A DNA stretch of 64,000 nucleotides from Cyanobacteria bacterium REEB67 (GCA_018971775.1 JAGXAB010000001.1:179239-243238); one strand, 5' to 3'. Positions 16,896 to 25,792 are shown, counted from the stretch's first letter. Notes: generated by a model not told the origin, from the sequence alone. Program-made: numbers and translations.

Positions 16896-19800
16896 ATGAG
16901 TCCGCGTCCATACGTACCATTGCATCTGCACACCGAGTACAGTCTGCTCGATGGTGCCACCATGATCAAAGATCTGGTGAAAAAGGCGAAAGCGGAAAAT
17001 ATGCCCGCTGTCGCCATCACCGATCATGGTGTCATGTACGGTGCGGTGGAATTGACCAAGGCTTGCGGTGAGATTGGCGGTGTCAAGCCAATCATCGGCC
17101 TCGAGGGCTATATCATCGATGGCGATATAGAAGACAAAACAAAAAGACCGGCTCTGCACCATTTGACCATGCTCGCCCGCAACAAAGAGGGGTATCGCAA
17201 TCTCGTCCGTCTGATTTCGCGCGCCCATGTCAAAGGCTATTATTACAAGCCGCGTATGAACAAAGAGATGCTGGCCCAGTATCATGAGGGCCTGATCATT
17301 CTCTCCGGCTGTCTGGGGGCTGAGCTCTGTCAAAATTTGCTCAAAGACGATTATGCCACTGCCCGCAACGTTGCCGCCTGGTACAAGGACGTCTTCAAAG
17401 ACAATTATTATATCGAGCTGCAGGACCACGGTATGTCCGAGGATCGCAAGGTCAATCGCGGTCTCATTCAGTTGTCCAAAGAGCTCAACATCAAAGTAGC
17501 AGCTACAAACGATAGCCACTTCACCAACAAAGCCGATGCCAAAGCTCATGACTGCTTGCTTTGCATTCAGATGGGCAAAAACGTCATCGAGCCCAATCGC
17601 ATGAAGTTTACCGGTTGGGAATACATCAAAAACGGCGACGAAATGAGTTATCTCTTTCGTGACCATATGGACACCGAATACATCGAGGAGTCGATTAAAA
17701 ATACTCTCGAGATTGCCGACAAGGTCGAGCAAGTAAAGCTTGGCGGTGATCCGCGTCTGCCCAAGTTTGATGTACCGGTCGGGCATACAGCCGAGAGTTG
17801 GCTTAACAAGCTAGTCTTCGACGGTCTTAGAGAAAGATTCGGCACGATCGACGAAGTTACCGAAGCGCGCGCTTTCCGTGAGCTCAAAGTCATGGAAGAC
17901 ATGAATTTTGCCGCTTACTTCTTGATCGTTTCGGACTTTATCAACTGGGCCAAGATGAAAGGCATACCGGTCGGCCCAGGTCGAGGATCGGCCGCCGGTA
18001 GTCTGGTTGCCTACGCCCTCGGTATCACCAATATCGATCCACTCAAATACAATTTGCTCTTCGAGCGTTTCCTCAACCCCGAGCGCAAGTCGATGCCCGA
18101 CATCGATACAGACTTTTGCATCGAGCGCCGCGGTGAGGTTATCAAATACTGCTCGGAAAAATATGGCGAGGACCGCGTCGCCCAGATCATTACTTTCAAC
18201 CGTATGACCAGTAAAGCCGTTATCAAAGACGTGGCGCGCGTGCTTGATTTTCCCTTCGGCGAATCAAACAAACTGGCCAAGATGGTGCCCGTTGTGCGTG
18301 GTAAGCCAACACCGCTCGACGAGATGGTTTCGGACAATCCGGAATTCAAAAAAGTCTACGAGACCTCAGATGACGCGCGCCAGGTCATCGATCTGGCCAG
18401 GCAGCTGGAAGGTACGAACAAATCGTACGGTATGCACGCCGCCGGCGTGGTCATCTCCGATGTGCCGCTCGAAGAGCTTGTGCCCGTGCAGCGCAACAAT
18501 GACGGCACGATTATTTGCCAGTACTACATGGAAGACCTGGCCTATGTCGGCCTGGTAAAAATGGACTTCCTCGGCCTGCGCAACTTGACGATGATTCATC
18601 GCTGCTTAAAAATCCTCAAGACGCAGCGCAACATCGATCTCGACATCGATAACATTCCGATCGACGATGAAAAAACTTTCCAGACTATTTCAAATGGCGA
18701 TCTTGCCGGTGTTTTCCAGCTAGAAACATCGGCCGGCATGAAGCAGGTCGCCCGCGATATGAAGCCTTCCAACATGGAAGACATTTCAGCGCTGATCGCT
18801 CTTTATCGTCCGGGTCCACTCGACTCTGGAATGATCGATAAATTTATCGATTGCAAAAACGGCAAGACACAAATCAAATACGACACGCCTCTACTCGAAG
18901 GCATCCTCAAGGATACTTACGGGCAGATTGTGTACCAGGAGCAGATCATGCAGATCGCTCAGGTACTCGGTGGTTACTCGCTTGGACAGGCCGACTTGCT
19001 CAGAAGAGCGATGGGTAAAAAAGACCCTGTCGCCATGGAAAAACAACGCGCCATATTTTGCGCAGGCTGTACCCAAAATAGTATTTCGGAAGAAATTTCG
19101 ACCAAGCTCTTCGACGTCATGGTGCAGTTCGCCGAGTATTGCTTCAACAAATCGCACAGTGCGGCTTATGGCGTAGTCACCTACCAGACGGCTTTCCTCA
19201 AGACGCACTATCCGATCGAATACATGGCGGCACTTCTTTCCTCGGTCTCCGGCGACCAGGAAAAATTGCAGGGCTACATCGCCGAATGCCAGCAGATGAA
19301 TATCGAGATTCTGCCCCCGGATGTGAACATCTCGGGAGCGGAATTTACCGCCGACACTCCCAATATCCGCTTTGGTCTCTCGTCAATCAAAAACGTAGGC
19401 GAAGCGGCTGTGGCGGCCATTGTCGCCGAGCGCGAGGCGAACGGCATCTATGTCGACATTCAAGATTTCGTCAATCGCATCGATTTGAAGGTCGTCAATA
19501 AAAAGTGTCTGGAAGCTCTGATCAAATCCGGTGCTCTCCTCAGTCTTGGCGTGACGCGCAAGCAAGCACTCGGCAATCTCGACTCGCTTGTCGATACGGC
19601 AAGCAGAAGGCAGAGTCAAAAGGCGAGCGGTCAGATCAGTCTCTTTTCTTTTGGCGCCGACATCGGCATTACCCTCGAAACACCTCTCACTGGCGATGGC
19701 TCGGAATTTTCCGAGGCGGAAATGCAGACGATGGAGCATGAGTTGCTCGGCTTCTATGTAACCAGTCACCCACTAAAAAGAGTGGCTAACCGACTGCGTT

Positions 19801-20342
19801 ATCTGACCACTCATTCAGTCAAGGAAATGAAAGAGGCATCCGACGGCACGACAGTGATCATGGGCGGTCTGGCTAATTCGATCGAGAAAAAACTGACCAA
19901 GCAAAACAAATTGCTCTGCATCATCCACCTGGAAGATTTGACCGGCAAATGCGAGATCGTCCTCTACAGCGAAGCTCTTGAAAAGGTATCCTCCGATGTC
20001 CTGACCAACCAGGCTCTTCTCCTTATTAAAGGTAAGGTAAAGAAGAACGAAGAAAACACCTCGGTGATGGGCTCGTCGGTGCGCCGCATCGGGGACGCCT
20101 CTCTAGTCGACGTAACTTTTACACAATCTCAATCTTTTTCCGATTTGCATCGTCTCAAGGATTTGCTCATTCTCCACAAGGGCGAAGATCCAGTCATGCT
20201 GCACTTCCCTCAAGACAAACGCAGTCAGGCCATCCTGGTCGGGGCACAATTCTGGGTAGACGCCTCCTCCAGTCTGCCGGCCGCCATCGAGACCAATTTT
20301 GCCGAAACTGTCAAAGTGCGAGTCAGTAAGGTAAGAGTGTAG
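16896..20342 (+). CDS. dnaE: DNA polymerase III alpha subunit DnaE
   Basis: The catalytic subunit of the replicative polymerase, 1,148 residues, typical for DnaE1. The N-terminal PHP domain is clear: LHLHTEYSLLDG near residue 7 and AITDHGVMYG near 46. The palm carries PDIDTDF, with catalytic Asp402 and Asp404, and Asp557 in LVKMDFLGLRN as the third acid. Further motifs are GPGRGSAAGSLVAYALGIT, SYGMHAAGVVIS, ALYRPGPLDSGMID and CFNKSHSAAYG. The helix-hairpin-helix region is around 840-880 and the OB fold (IMGGLANSIEKKLTKQ, LTGKCEIVLYSEAL) around 985-1080. GAGGAGA before ATG 16896 gives a firm start. Proofreading is expected from a separate DnaQ, since no exonuclease insert is seen. Confidence 0.98.
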   Translation: MSPRPYVPLHLHTEYSLLDGATMIKDLVKKAKAENMPAVAITDHGVMYGAVELTKACGEIGGVKPIIGLEGYIIDGDIEDKTKRPALHHLTMLARNKEGYRNLVRLISRAHVKGYYYKPRMNKEMLAQYHEGLIILSGCLGAELCQNLLKDDYATARNVAAWYKDVFKDNYYIELQDHGMSEDRKVNRGLIQLSKELNIKVAATNDSHFTNKADAKAHDCLLCIQMGKNVIEPNRMKFTGWEYIKNGDEMSYLFRDHMDTEYIEESIKNTLEIADKVEQVKLGGDPRLPKFDVPVGHTAESWLNKLVFDGLRERFGTIDEVTEARAFRELKVMEDMNFAAYFLIVSDFINWAKMKGIPVGPGRGSAAGSLVAYALGITNIDPLKYNLLFERFLNPERKSMPDIDTDFCIERRGEVIKYCSEKYGEDRVAQIITFNRMTSKAVIKDVARVLDFPFGESNKLAKMVPVVRGKPTPLDEMVSDNPEFKKVYETSDDARQVIDLARQLEGTNKSYGMHAAGVVISDVPLEELVPVQRNNDGTIICQYYMEDLAYVGLVKMDFLGLRNLTMIHRCLKILKTQRNIDLDIDNIPIDDEKTFQTISNGDLAGVFQLETSAGMKQVARDMKPSNMEDISALIALYRPGPLDSGMIDKFIDCKNGKTQIKYDTPLLEGILKDTYGQIVYQEQIMQIAQVLGGYSLGQADLLRRAMGKKDPVAMEKQRAIFCAGCTQNSISEEISTKLFDVMVQFAEYCFNKSHSAAYGVVTYQTAFLKTHYPIEYMAALLSSVSGDQEKLQGYIAECQQMNIEILPPDVNISGAEFTADTPNIRFGLSSIKNVGEAAVAAIVAEREANGIYVDIQDFVNRIDLKVVNKKCLEALIKSGALLSLGVTRKQALGNLDSLVDTASRRQSQKASGQISLFSFGADIGITLETPLTGDGSEFSEAEMQTMEHELLGFYVTSHPLKRVANRLRYLTTHSVKEMKEASDGTTVIMGGLANSIEKKLTKQNKLLCIIHLEDLTGKCEIVLYSEALEKVSSDVLTNQALLLIKGKVKKNEENTSVMGSSVRRIGDASLVDVTFTQSQSFSDLHRLKDLLILHKGEDPVMLHFPQDKRSQAILVGAQFWVDASSSLPAAIETNFAETVKVRVSKVRV

Positions 20343-20450
20343 ATCTTGCTCAAAATGGCTTGGTCAGGCGTTTTTGCTTGCCTTTGCCTGAGGTGGTGGC
20401 CGGGCTGATTAAGGCGTCGCAACATTCTTCCCACCTTAGAGAGCTGGGCC

Positions 20451-20478
20451 TTTACAGCTTCCTTTTTTACTGTAAAAT
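20451..20478 (+). promoter_or_regulatory. Sigma-70-type promoter for speD with overlapping inverted repeat
   Basis: TTTACA (20451-20456) and TAAAAT (20473-20478) are separated by 16 bases and fit a housekeeping promoter. TTTACAG (20451-20457) and CTGTAAA (20470-20476) form a seven-base inverted repeat spanning both boxes, so a dimeric repressor could block the promoter. Transcription would begin near 20485, about 220 bases before speD. Confidence 0.55.
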
Positions 20479-20484
20479 ACGCTC

Positions 20485-20706
20485 TTCTAGTTGCGTCACA
20501 TACGGAGGACGACTCGCGCCACACAACGCCCAACTCCCAGGACCTATGTAGTCTCAGGTGTAGATAAGCGTTTCGTGTACCCCGTGAAGTCAGGCCAGTA
20601 CTCTAACCTGGTTTATAACCAGTCAGAGAGCCGGTTTGCCTTCATAACCATCGGATTCCAAAATTATGCGTTCGATACACCGCGAACGCCACAGGGGGAA
20701 GAAACC
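20485..20706 (+). promoter_or_regulatory. Long 5' leader of speD with hairpin and start-stop codons
   Basis: About 220 bases lie between the likely transcript start and speD. CTGGTT-TAT-AACCAG (20608-20622) is a perfect six-pair hairpin, and flanking CTCT/AGAG could extend it. A GGAGG at 20504-20508 has no start codon at proper spacing. ATG-TAG (20546-20551) and GTG-TAG (20558-20563) are minimal start-stop pairs, the first preceded by AGGA. The frame from 20491 is open and in phase with SpeD but gives a basic, unconserved extension. I treat the stretch as untranslated and possibly regulatory. Confidence 0.4.
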
Positions 20707-21129
20707 ATGTTCGGACCACATCTAATCCTAGAAGCCTATGGCTGCCCGAAAGAAAATCTGGCAGATATGGGCAGACTCAGTCAAGTTCTCGATGCCTACC
20801 CGGCTCAGCTTGATATGACAAAAATCATGCCACCCTACGTGTTTACTTATCACGGAACGGTTGAGGATGATTGGGGAGTAAGCGGCGTCGTTTTGATCGC
20901 CGAGTCTCACATCTCAATCCACACTTTCCCGGACAAAGGATTTGTCACGCTCGACATTTTCTCTTGCCGCGATTTTGATGTGGATGCAGCTATCGAGTAT
21001 TTCTGCGACAAGTTCCAGCCAGAGAGCGTCGATAAGCAAGTGCTGATGCGCGGTCGTGAATTTCCGCGCAGCATGCCGAAGGCAGCAACTATCGTTTCCG
21101 CCGAAAGAGAAAGACTGACCGCAGTCTAA
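20707..21129 (+). CDS. speD: S-adenosylmethionine decarboxylase proenzyme SpeD
   Basis: Makes decarboxylated S-adenosylmethionine, the aminopropyl donor for spermidine. The 140-residue product begins MFGPHLILEAYGC and is the compact bacterial/archaeal class. The self-cleavage site is in LIAESHISIHTFPDKGF: cleavage between Glu66 and Ser67 turns Ser67 into the pyruvoyl cofactor, leaving beta and alpha chains. His68 and Cys87 (DIFSCRDFD) are the expected processing/catalytic residues. GGGGGA upstream of ATG 20707 fixes the start; an in-frame extension to 20491 is not used. A strong terminator follows. A spermidine-synthase-like gene lies 26 kb away but looks catalytically altered. Confidence 0.95.
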   Translation: MFGPHLILEAYGCPKENLADMGRLSQVLDAYPAQLDMTKIMPPYVFTYHGTVEDDWGVSGVVLIAESHISIHTFPDKGFVTLDIFSCRDFDVDAAIEYFCDKFQPESVDKQVLMRGREFPRSMPKAATIVSAERERLTAV

Positions 21130-21163
21130 TTCTGACCGCCAACGATTCCTGCATTGTGAGCAA

Positions 21164-21196
21164 GGGGCTCGACCGAGAGGTCGGGCCTCTTCTTTT
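21164..21196 (+). terminator. Rho-independent terminator after speD
   Basis: An 11-pair stem (21164-21174 with 21179-21189) is closed by a GAGA tetraloop of GNRA type and followed by a T-rich CTTTT tail. It lies 35 bases after the speD stop. Confidence 0.85.
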
Positions 21197-21207
21197 AGCG
21201 GCTGATA

Positions 21208-22056
21208 ATGACGTGCAGGACGTATGTTAGTGGACATATAGCTGTGTTTATTGAGTTTTGCTCTAATGTGGTAAGTAAGGCTCGGGCGGCTAGGAATCTC
21301 GAGAATGTGGCGAGGCAATTGGTGACTCTAAAGCAGAGTTCTAAAAAGATAAGCTTCCCGGACGGGCGCTCTCTGGGCGAGCTCTACACCATCGGTGAAG
21401 GCGGTCGCACTGACTTCCTTTGCGATGCCACCGGAGCGGTCTCTGTACCCGGCGACAAAAATCTGGCCCTCTATTACAGCTTCGACCCCTCGGACGGTCT
21501 TGGTCCACTGACCAATCTAAAGCCCACTGACCTGCATAGCATCTCTTTCCTCGGCTCCGACGTCAATGATGACGAGCTGGCTCATCTTGGTCGTCTGACC
21601 GGTCTGGCCGAGCTTGATATCAGCTGTACAGCCGTAGGTGACGCCGGCATCAGTCATCTCGCCTGCCTCGATGGTCTCAGCCGGCTCAATCTTTCTTCCA
21701 CCAAGATCTCGGATCTGGGCATGGTGCACCTCGCCGGACTGAGCGCACTAGAAGAGCTCGTCCTCGACGACACGCGGGTCGGCGACGAGGGCATCAAGCA
21801 TCTGGTCGCCCTCAAGTCCCTGAAGACCCTCAGCCTCTCTTTCACTCAAATTACCAACCGCGGCCTCAGTCGTCTGAAAGAGATGAAGACGCTAGAACGC
21901 CTGCGTCTCAACTGCACCAGTATCGATGATGTGGGCCTCACCCACGTCGCCCGTCTCTCCTCTTTGAAGGAGCTCTGGCTGCGTAGCACTAAGGTCACCT
22001 ATCCCGGTCTGGTCGAGCTGACAAAATGGCTCTACGACTGCGAAATTATTCGCTAA
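21208..22056 (+). CDS. Leucine-rich repeat protein
   Basis: A 282-residue protein whose C-terminal two thirds are about six or seven tandem 24-residue leucine-rich repeats, for example LTGLAELDISCTAVGDAGI, LSALEELVLDDTRVGDEGI and LKSLKTLSLSFTQITNRGL. This regular L-x-x-L-x-L-x-x-(T/C) form with (D/N)xG is common in bacterial repeat proteins and usually serves protein binding. No signal peptide or membrane helix is clear. The first 90 residues are not repeats and may be a separate small domain. ATG 21208 has no strong ribosome site, so a start further in is possible. Partners are unknown. It converges on the next gene with nine bases between stops. Confidence 0.85.
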   Translation: MTCRTYVSGHIAVFIEFCSNVVSKARAARNLENVARQLVTLKQSSKKISFPDGRSLGELYTIGEGGRTDFLCDATGAVSVPGDKNLALYYSFDPSDGLGPLTNLKPTDLHSISFLGSDVNDDELAHLGRLTGLAELDISCTAVGDAGISHLACLDGLSRLNLSSTKISDLGMVHLAGLSALEELVLDDTRVGDEGIKHLVALKSLKTLSLSFTQITNRGLSRLKEMKTLERLRLNCTSIDDVGLTHVARLSSLKELWLRSTKVTYPGLVELTKWLYDCEIIR

Positions 22057-22065
22057 AATTATTTG

Positions 22066-23016
22066 CTAGTTAGCATTGATTATCCTGGCATAGACGGCGC
22101 TGTCGACATTACCGCCGCTGACGACAAGCAGGGGACGCCGCTCGTGGAATCGCTCCCTGGCCACCAGCAAAGCGCCGAGCGCCAGGGCGCCGGTTGGCTC
22201 CGCTTTGAGATTGGCCAGGCCGTAGAGCAGTCGCACCGCTTCTTCGATCATTGCGTCGTCCACTTCAATAACCGCCGCCAGCCCGTCTTTGAGGATGGCA
22301 AAATTATTTTTGCCCAGACTGAGGGTGCGCGCGCCATCAGCAATGGTGGCAGGCTCTTCGCTGTTGGCGATGATCGTGCCGGCGGTGATTGAGCGCGCCC
22401 CGTCATTGGCGAGCAGTGGTTCGGCAGCAAATACCTCAATCTGCGAGCCCATTCTTCTCAGCCCCTGAATAATTCCAGCCGTAAGTCCGCCACCACCCAT
22501 AGGGGCAATGACGCAGTCAAATTTGTGTCTGTCAATTAGTGCGGCGAGTTCTTCGCCGAGGGTGGAATTGCCGGCGATGACGCGCGCACAGTCGTAAGCG
22601 CTCAGGACATCCACATCGTGCAGCTTCGCCGCCAGCGCTTCTACTCGTGCTTTGCGGCTGATGGCACCTGTGTCGATCAAATCGACTGTGGCGCCAAAGC
22701 CTCGCACCGCCTCCACTTTTACTCTTGCCGAATTGTCAGGCATGACCACTGTACAGTCTTTGCCCAGCAAGCGAGCGGCGAGCGCCAGAGCCTGGCCAAA
22801 ATTGCCGGACGAGGCGGTGAGCAGCTGCCGGTGTGGACTGTGGAAAGCGGCGGCATAGGCCGCCCGGAATTTGAAGGAGCCTGTTTCCTGGAAGGTCTCG
22901 CTCGCCAGTACGACCGGCACAGCCAGACCGATGGCGGACAGGTATTCGTCCAGGCGTCTGGAGCAAATTATCGTCGTCGGTTTTACCGCAGCTCTGACCG
23001 GGGCTAAATCAAACAC
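22066..23016 (-). CDS. Threonine dehydratase/serine racemase-like PLP enzyme
   Basis: A fold-type II pyridoxal-phosphate enzyme, 316 residues, of the threonine/serine dehydratase and racemase group. The cofactor lysine is Lys49 in QETGSFKFRAA, the phosphate-binding loop is PMGGGGLTAGII, and TASSGNFGQALALAARLLG is the substrate loop. The end LLVVSGGNVD matches the usual SGGN cofactor-contact motif. It is shorter than biosynthetic IlvA and lacks its regulatory ACT domain, so it is likelier a catabolic dehydratase or racemase. The substrate cannot be told. Two bases separate it from the stop of the upstream Lys-rich exported-protein gene, so the two probably share a transcript. Confidence 0.88.
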   Translation of the reverse strand: MFDLAPVRAAVKPTTIICSRRLDEYLSAIGLAVPVVLASETFQETGSFKFRAAYAAAFHSPHRQLLTASSGNFGQALALAARLLGKDCTVVMPDNSARVKVEAVRGFGATVDLIDTGAISRKARVEALAAKLHDVDVLSAYDCARVIAGNSTLGEELAALIDRHKFDCVIAPMGGGGLTAGIIQGLRRMGSQIEVFAAEPLLANDGARSITAGTIIANSEEPATIADGARTLSLGKNNFAILKDGLAAVIEVDDAMIEEAVRLLYGLANLKAEPTGALALGALLVARERFHERRPLLVVSGGNVDSAVYARIINAN

Positions 23017-23018
23017 GT

Positions 23019-24545
23019 TTAGAGCTGATTATTGCCTTTTTTCACGGCCAGGTTGTTGAATGGGTCTTGACCTTGATCTTGTTTGTGACCGAAGGGCCAG
23101 AGTTTACCCATTTTTTTCGTCAGACCACCGCTTGGAGCGGCGGCGATGCCGAACGCAGGTCGTTCTTGCTTCCTGGCCTTAGGCTCTTTTACCTTCGCCG
23201 GTTTGGGCTCTGGCATGTGGGCGATTTCTTCGCCGATCGGTGTTTGTTTGACTGTCGGTTCGGGAGCGTGCTGTTTCGGTTTGGCGGCCACATCCTGTTC
23301 CGGAGCGATTTCGGCGCCGGCTGTCGGGTCGACGTGCTTTACTTCTTCTTTTTTCTTGCCGACAAAGGGGACGCCGATCTTCGGCATTTTTACTTTGGGC
23401 AGGTGCGAGAGCTTGGCGCCGAGACCGGTGCCGGGCTCCTGATCAGCTTTTTCGGCTTTTTCTGCTTTGGCGACTTTTTCGACTTTCTCTTCTTGCTCCT
23501 GCTTTTCTTTGGCGGCGGCGGCAGCGGCGATTCGCTCAGCTTTTTCAGCTTTCGCTCTTTCAGCTCTTTCCGCTTTGGCGATTTTTGCCGCTTTTGCCTT
23601 TTCAGCTTTTTCGGCTTTGGCCTCGTTCTGAGCTATTTCTTCAGCAGCTTCGCGTTTAGCGTCTTTCTGCTCTTTTACTTTTTTCTCTTTTGGAGCCCTG
23701 GCGATCTTTTCCTTCTTCTCTTTTTCGGCCTTTGGAGCTTTCGCTATTTTTTCAGCCTTGGGCTCTTTTGCTTCTTTTTCTGATTTGGGGTCTTTATCGT
23801 CTTTGGAAAGATGGGCGATTTTGCCGGTGGCGGCGGCGCCGTCCTTGATTTTGTCGCCGGCTTCTTTGAAGCCTGTACCGACTGTATTGGCGCCCTTCTT
23901 AAAGGCCTCACCGGAGGCTTTGGCGCCGGCGCTCAAGCCAGTGCTCATTTTTTTGCTGCCGGCCACAAGGGCTTCTGATGCTGCTTTAGTCGAATGCACC
24001 ATGCCGTGCGACATGGCTTTGAAAGTTTTTGAATAGCCAGCCCCGATCGTTTTGATACCACCGATCACACTCTCATCGCCGCTGTCGGTCGAGGCTTCGC
24101 TCACGGCCGGTGCTTTGACGTTTTCTTTTTCTTTGTGCTTGACCGCTTTCGCTTCTTTTTCAACTGGCGATACATCGGAAATCTTGGTCGTCGTCTCGAC
24201 GACTTTGGTCTTTTTCTTTTCTTTGGGCTCGTTTGTAATCAGCGTTTCTTTGACGTGCTTACTGCCGGCCTTGCCTTGCAATTTTACAAAGGTCTGGCTC
24301 TGGGCCGCTTCTTCCTGGACAATCTTCTCTTCGGCGATGGAAGCGCGTTTTTCTACCGGCACGCTTTTGACTTTCTGGCCCTTGTCTTTTTTGCCGACAC
24401 TCTTCGCTGTCTTCGGCGCTTGATAGTCAATGTAAGGGTCGAGAGCGGAGCCGCCGGCTGCAAATGCTGCCCTTCCTATCCCCAGCGTTCCCAGGGCGAT
24501 CAGGCAGGCGAGACTAGTGGGCAGATACCGTTTCGAAGCTGTCAT
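23019..24545 (-). CDS. Exported Lys/Ala/Glu-rich low-complexity protein
   Basis: A 508-residue protein. A clear signal peptide (KRYLPTSLACLIALGTLGI with an AFA cleavage site) targets it across the membrane. The rest is highly charged: long stretches of Lys, Ala and Glu in patterns such as EKAEKAKAAKIAKAERAERA, likely extended helix or disorder. A Gly/Lys/Ala region near residues 170-250 (AGSKKMSTGLSAGAKASGEA) is amphipathic. It resembles histone-H1-like or TolA-like low-complexity proteins by composition only. The frame opens at 24566, but ATG 24545 has AGGAG about ten bases upstream, so I start there. It could span the envelope or bind nucleic acid or polysaccharide; there is no direct evidence. 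Confidence 0.8.
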   Translation of the reverse strand: MTASKRYLPTSLACLIALGTLGIGRAAFAAGGSALDPYIDYQAPKTAKSVGKKDKGQKVKSVPVEKRASIAEEKIVQEEAAQSQTFVKLQGKAGSKHVKETLITNEPKEKKKTKVVETTTKISDVSPVEKEAKAVKHKEKENVKAPAVSEASTDSGDESVIGGIKTIGAGYSKTFKAMSHGMVHSTKAASEALVAGSKKMSTGLSAGAKASGEAFKKGANTVGTGFKEAGDKIKDGAAATGKIAHLSKDDKDPKSEKEAKEPKAEKIAKAPKAEKEKKEKIARAPKEKKVKEQKDAKREAAEEIAQNEAKAEKAEKAKAAKIAKAERAERAKAEKAERIAAAAAAKEKQEQEEKVEKVAKAEKAEKADQEPGTGLGAKLSHLPKVKMPKIGVPFVGKKKEEVKHVDPTAGAEIAPEQDVAAKPKQHAPEPTVKQTPIGEEIAHMPEPKPAKVKEPKARKQERPAFGIAAAPSGGLTKKMGKLWPFGHKQDQGQDPFNNLAVKKGNNQL

Positions 24546-24566
24546 CAGAGATATTCTCCTTTCCAT

Positions 24567-24891
24567 CTATTTTTTCCGTCTATTGCTTTCGTACGGGCCA
24601 AATCTTGTGAGGGCCATATAAAGAAGGGTTGGATTACTAAGCCAGGCCAGCCCGGGGCTCCAAGCCACCATGTTATAGCACACAATCCATAGGTAGTAAG
24701 GAGCTGCTTAAGTGCCGCGAAATCAATGTATTGGGCAAATTACAAGGGGATCGAGCTTTATGAGAATTGACATATATAACGATAATCTTGGAAAATGGGT
24801 GAAAACAGTTTAGATTTGGCTAACAAAGGGTACGCTAAGGTTTACGATCCACTTCAGCTGTTCGCCCGGATTATTGGAGATTTTGCAAAGT
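24567..24891. other. Intergenic region of 325 bases
   Basis: This gap lies between the exported-protein gene (leftward) and the small membrane ORF (rightward). It should hold promoters for both. TTGACA at 24767-24772 is a perfect -35 box, with GAAAAT 18 bases on as a weak -10. An open frame at 24795-24977 has no ribosome site and is not supported. I see no tRNA, no strong hairpin and no recognisable small RNA. Confidence 0.4.
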
Positions 24892-25020
24892 ATGGAATAT
24901 GTTCCGACCAGCCCGCAGCTATTCATTTGTATCGTTCTCGGCATGGCCTGCCTGACTTTCCTTGGCCTGGGCGCTAAGAAAGCCCTTTTTGAACCTTACA
25001 CCGGTCCCGACGAGACCTAG
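24892..25020 (+). CDS. Putative 42-residue single-helix membrane protein
   Basis: A short open frame with a plausible start. GGAGA lies 11 bases before ATG 24892, and a possible TTGACA promoter box is about 120 bases upstream. The product has one hydrophobic helix (LFICIVLGMACLTFLGLGA) followed by a charged tail ending in PYTGPDET, typical of bacterial small membrane proteins. Its codons (GGC, CTG, GCC, CTC) resemble its neighbours. Its TAG overlaps the 3' end of the convergent membrane-protein gene by four bases. I do not recognise the family, and it may not be translated. Confidence 0.45.
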   Translation: MEYVPTSPQLFICIVLGMACLTFLGLGAKKALFEPYTGPDET

Positions 25021-25790
25021 GGCTCCACTTTTTTCGAGCTGACTACCAGAAGATTTACCAGACCACCCAGTCCCAGGGCGGCAATCAGCATCACCATGCG
25101 GTTGCCGACGCGCGGTAGCGGGCCGAGACCGGGGATCATCGATACCAGGCACAAAATCGTCACAACCGTAATCAGGCAGAGTGTATAGAGTCCTGTGCGA
25201 GCCGCCGGCTTGAGTTCGGTTGGATTTTTACTGACTTTATTGCTTGTCACGGCATAGAGATTTTGGGCGAGCACATTGACGCCCAGGCAGCCGCCCAGGG
25301 CGAAACTCAGCTGTAAAAAGCCAAATGTAAAAAGACCCATGGCAGAGAGGGCGTCGTTCAAAAAACTGAAGCGAATGATTGTGATCGCCATCGTCGAAAA
25401 AATAAATGCCGCCGAAAGGCTGGCGAAAAAATTTGTTTGACAGCGGCAGGCGGCCGCTTCCGTCAGTCGCGGCAGAAACAGCTTCAGGCCGGCACTGATA
25501 AGAAATAAAAAGGCGAATAAAACGCCTGCCTTCCAGCGGCGATTGGCGATCTGGCGAAAATAAATCAGCGGCCGGCGCACTTCGGTCGTGATGGCAATCG
25601 GCTCGGCATTGACCGGAGCCGGTGTGGCGCTTGACCAGAACCTTTCATGAAAAGGTTCGTTGGTCGGATCGGCCGGTGTCGGCCAGGCTGTTGCACTGCC
25701 TGCGGTGGCAAGTGCGAAGCCGCCGACGCTAATGAGCATAAATGCTTTCACCGTCCACTTTCGCCATTGATTATTGTCTAGCGAGCTCAT
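25017..25790 (-). CDS. Membrane protein of the sigma/anti-sigma operon, unknown function
   Basis: A 257-residue protein. An N-terminal hydrophobic segment (FMLISVGGFALATAGSATA) looks like a signal peptide or anchor. About four membrane segments follow, near residues 88-106, 122-142, 148-172 and 200-250. A Cys-rich ACRCQTNFF lies between them. It is the last gene of a three-gene operon after ECF sigma and anti-sigma, two bases from the anti-sigma stop. It could be a sensor that sets the anti-sigma state, or a target of the stress response; the sequence does not decide. Confidence 0.7.
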   Translation of the reverse strand: MSSLDNNQWRKWTVKAFMLISVGGFALATAGSATAWPTPADPTNEPFHERFWSSATPAPVNAEPIAITTEVRRPLIYFRQIANRRWKAGVLFAFLFLISAGLKLFLPRLTEAAACRCQTNFFASLSAAFIFSTMAITIIRFSFLNDALSAMGLFTFGFLQLSFALGGCLGVNVLAQNLYAVTSNKVSKNPTELKPAARTGLYTLCLITVVTILCLVSMIPGLGPLPRVGNRMVMLIAALGLGGLVNLLVVSSKKVEP

Positions 25791-25792
25791 GC

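Noticed and set aside
20491..20706. N-terminal extension of SpeD
   Set aside because: Basic and unlike any SpeD; a good ribosome site precedes ATG 20707.
23067..23783. Long Phe/Gly/Leu-rich open frame on the + strand
   Set aside because: It is the complement of the Lys/Ala/Glu-rich exported-protein gene; its composition follows from that gene's codons and it has no ribosome site.
24795..24977. 60-residue frame on the + strand
   Set aside because: No ribosome site; the overlapping frame at 24892 has a better start, a hydrophobic helix and neighbour-like codons.
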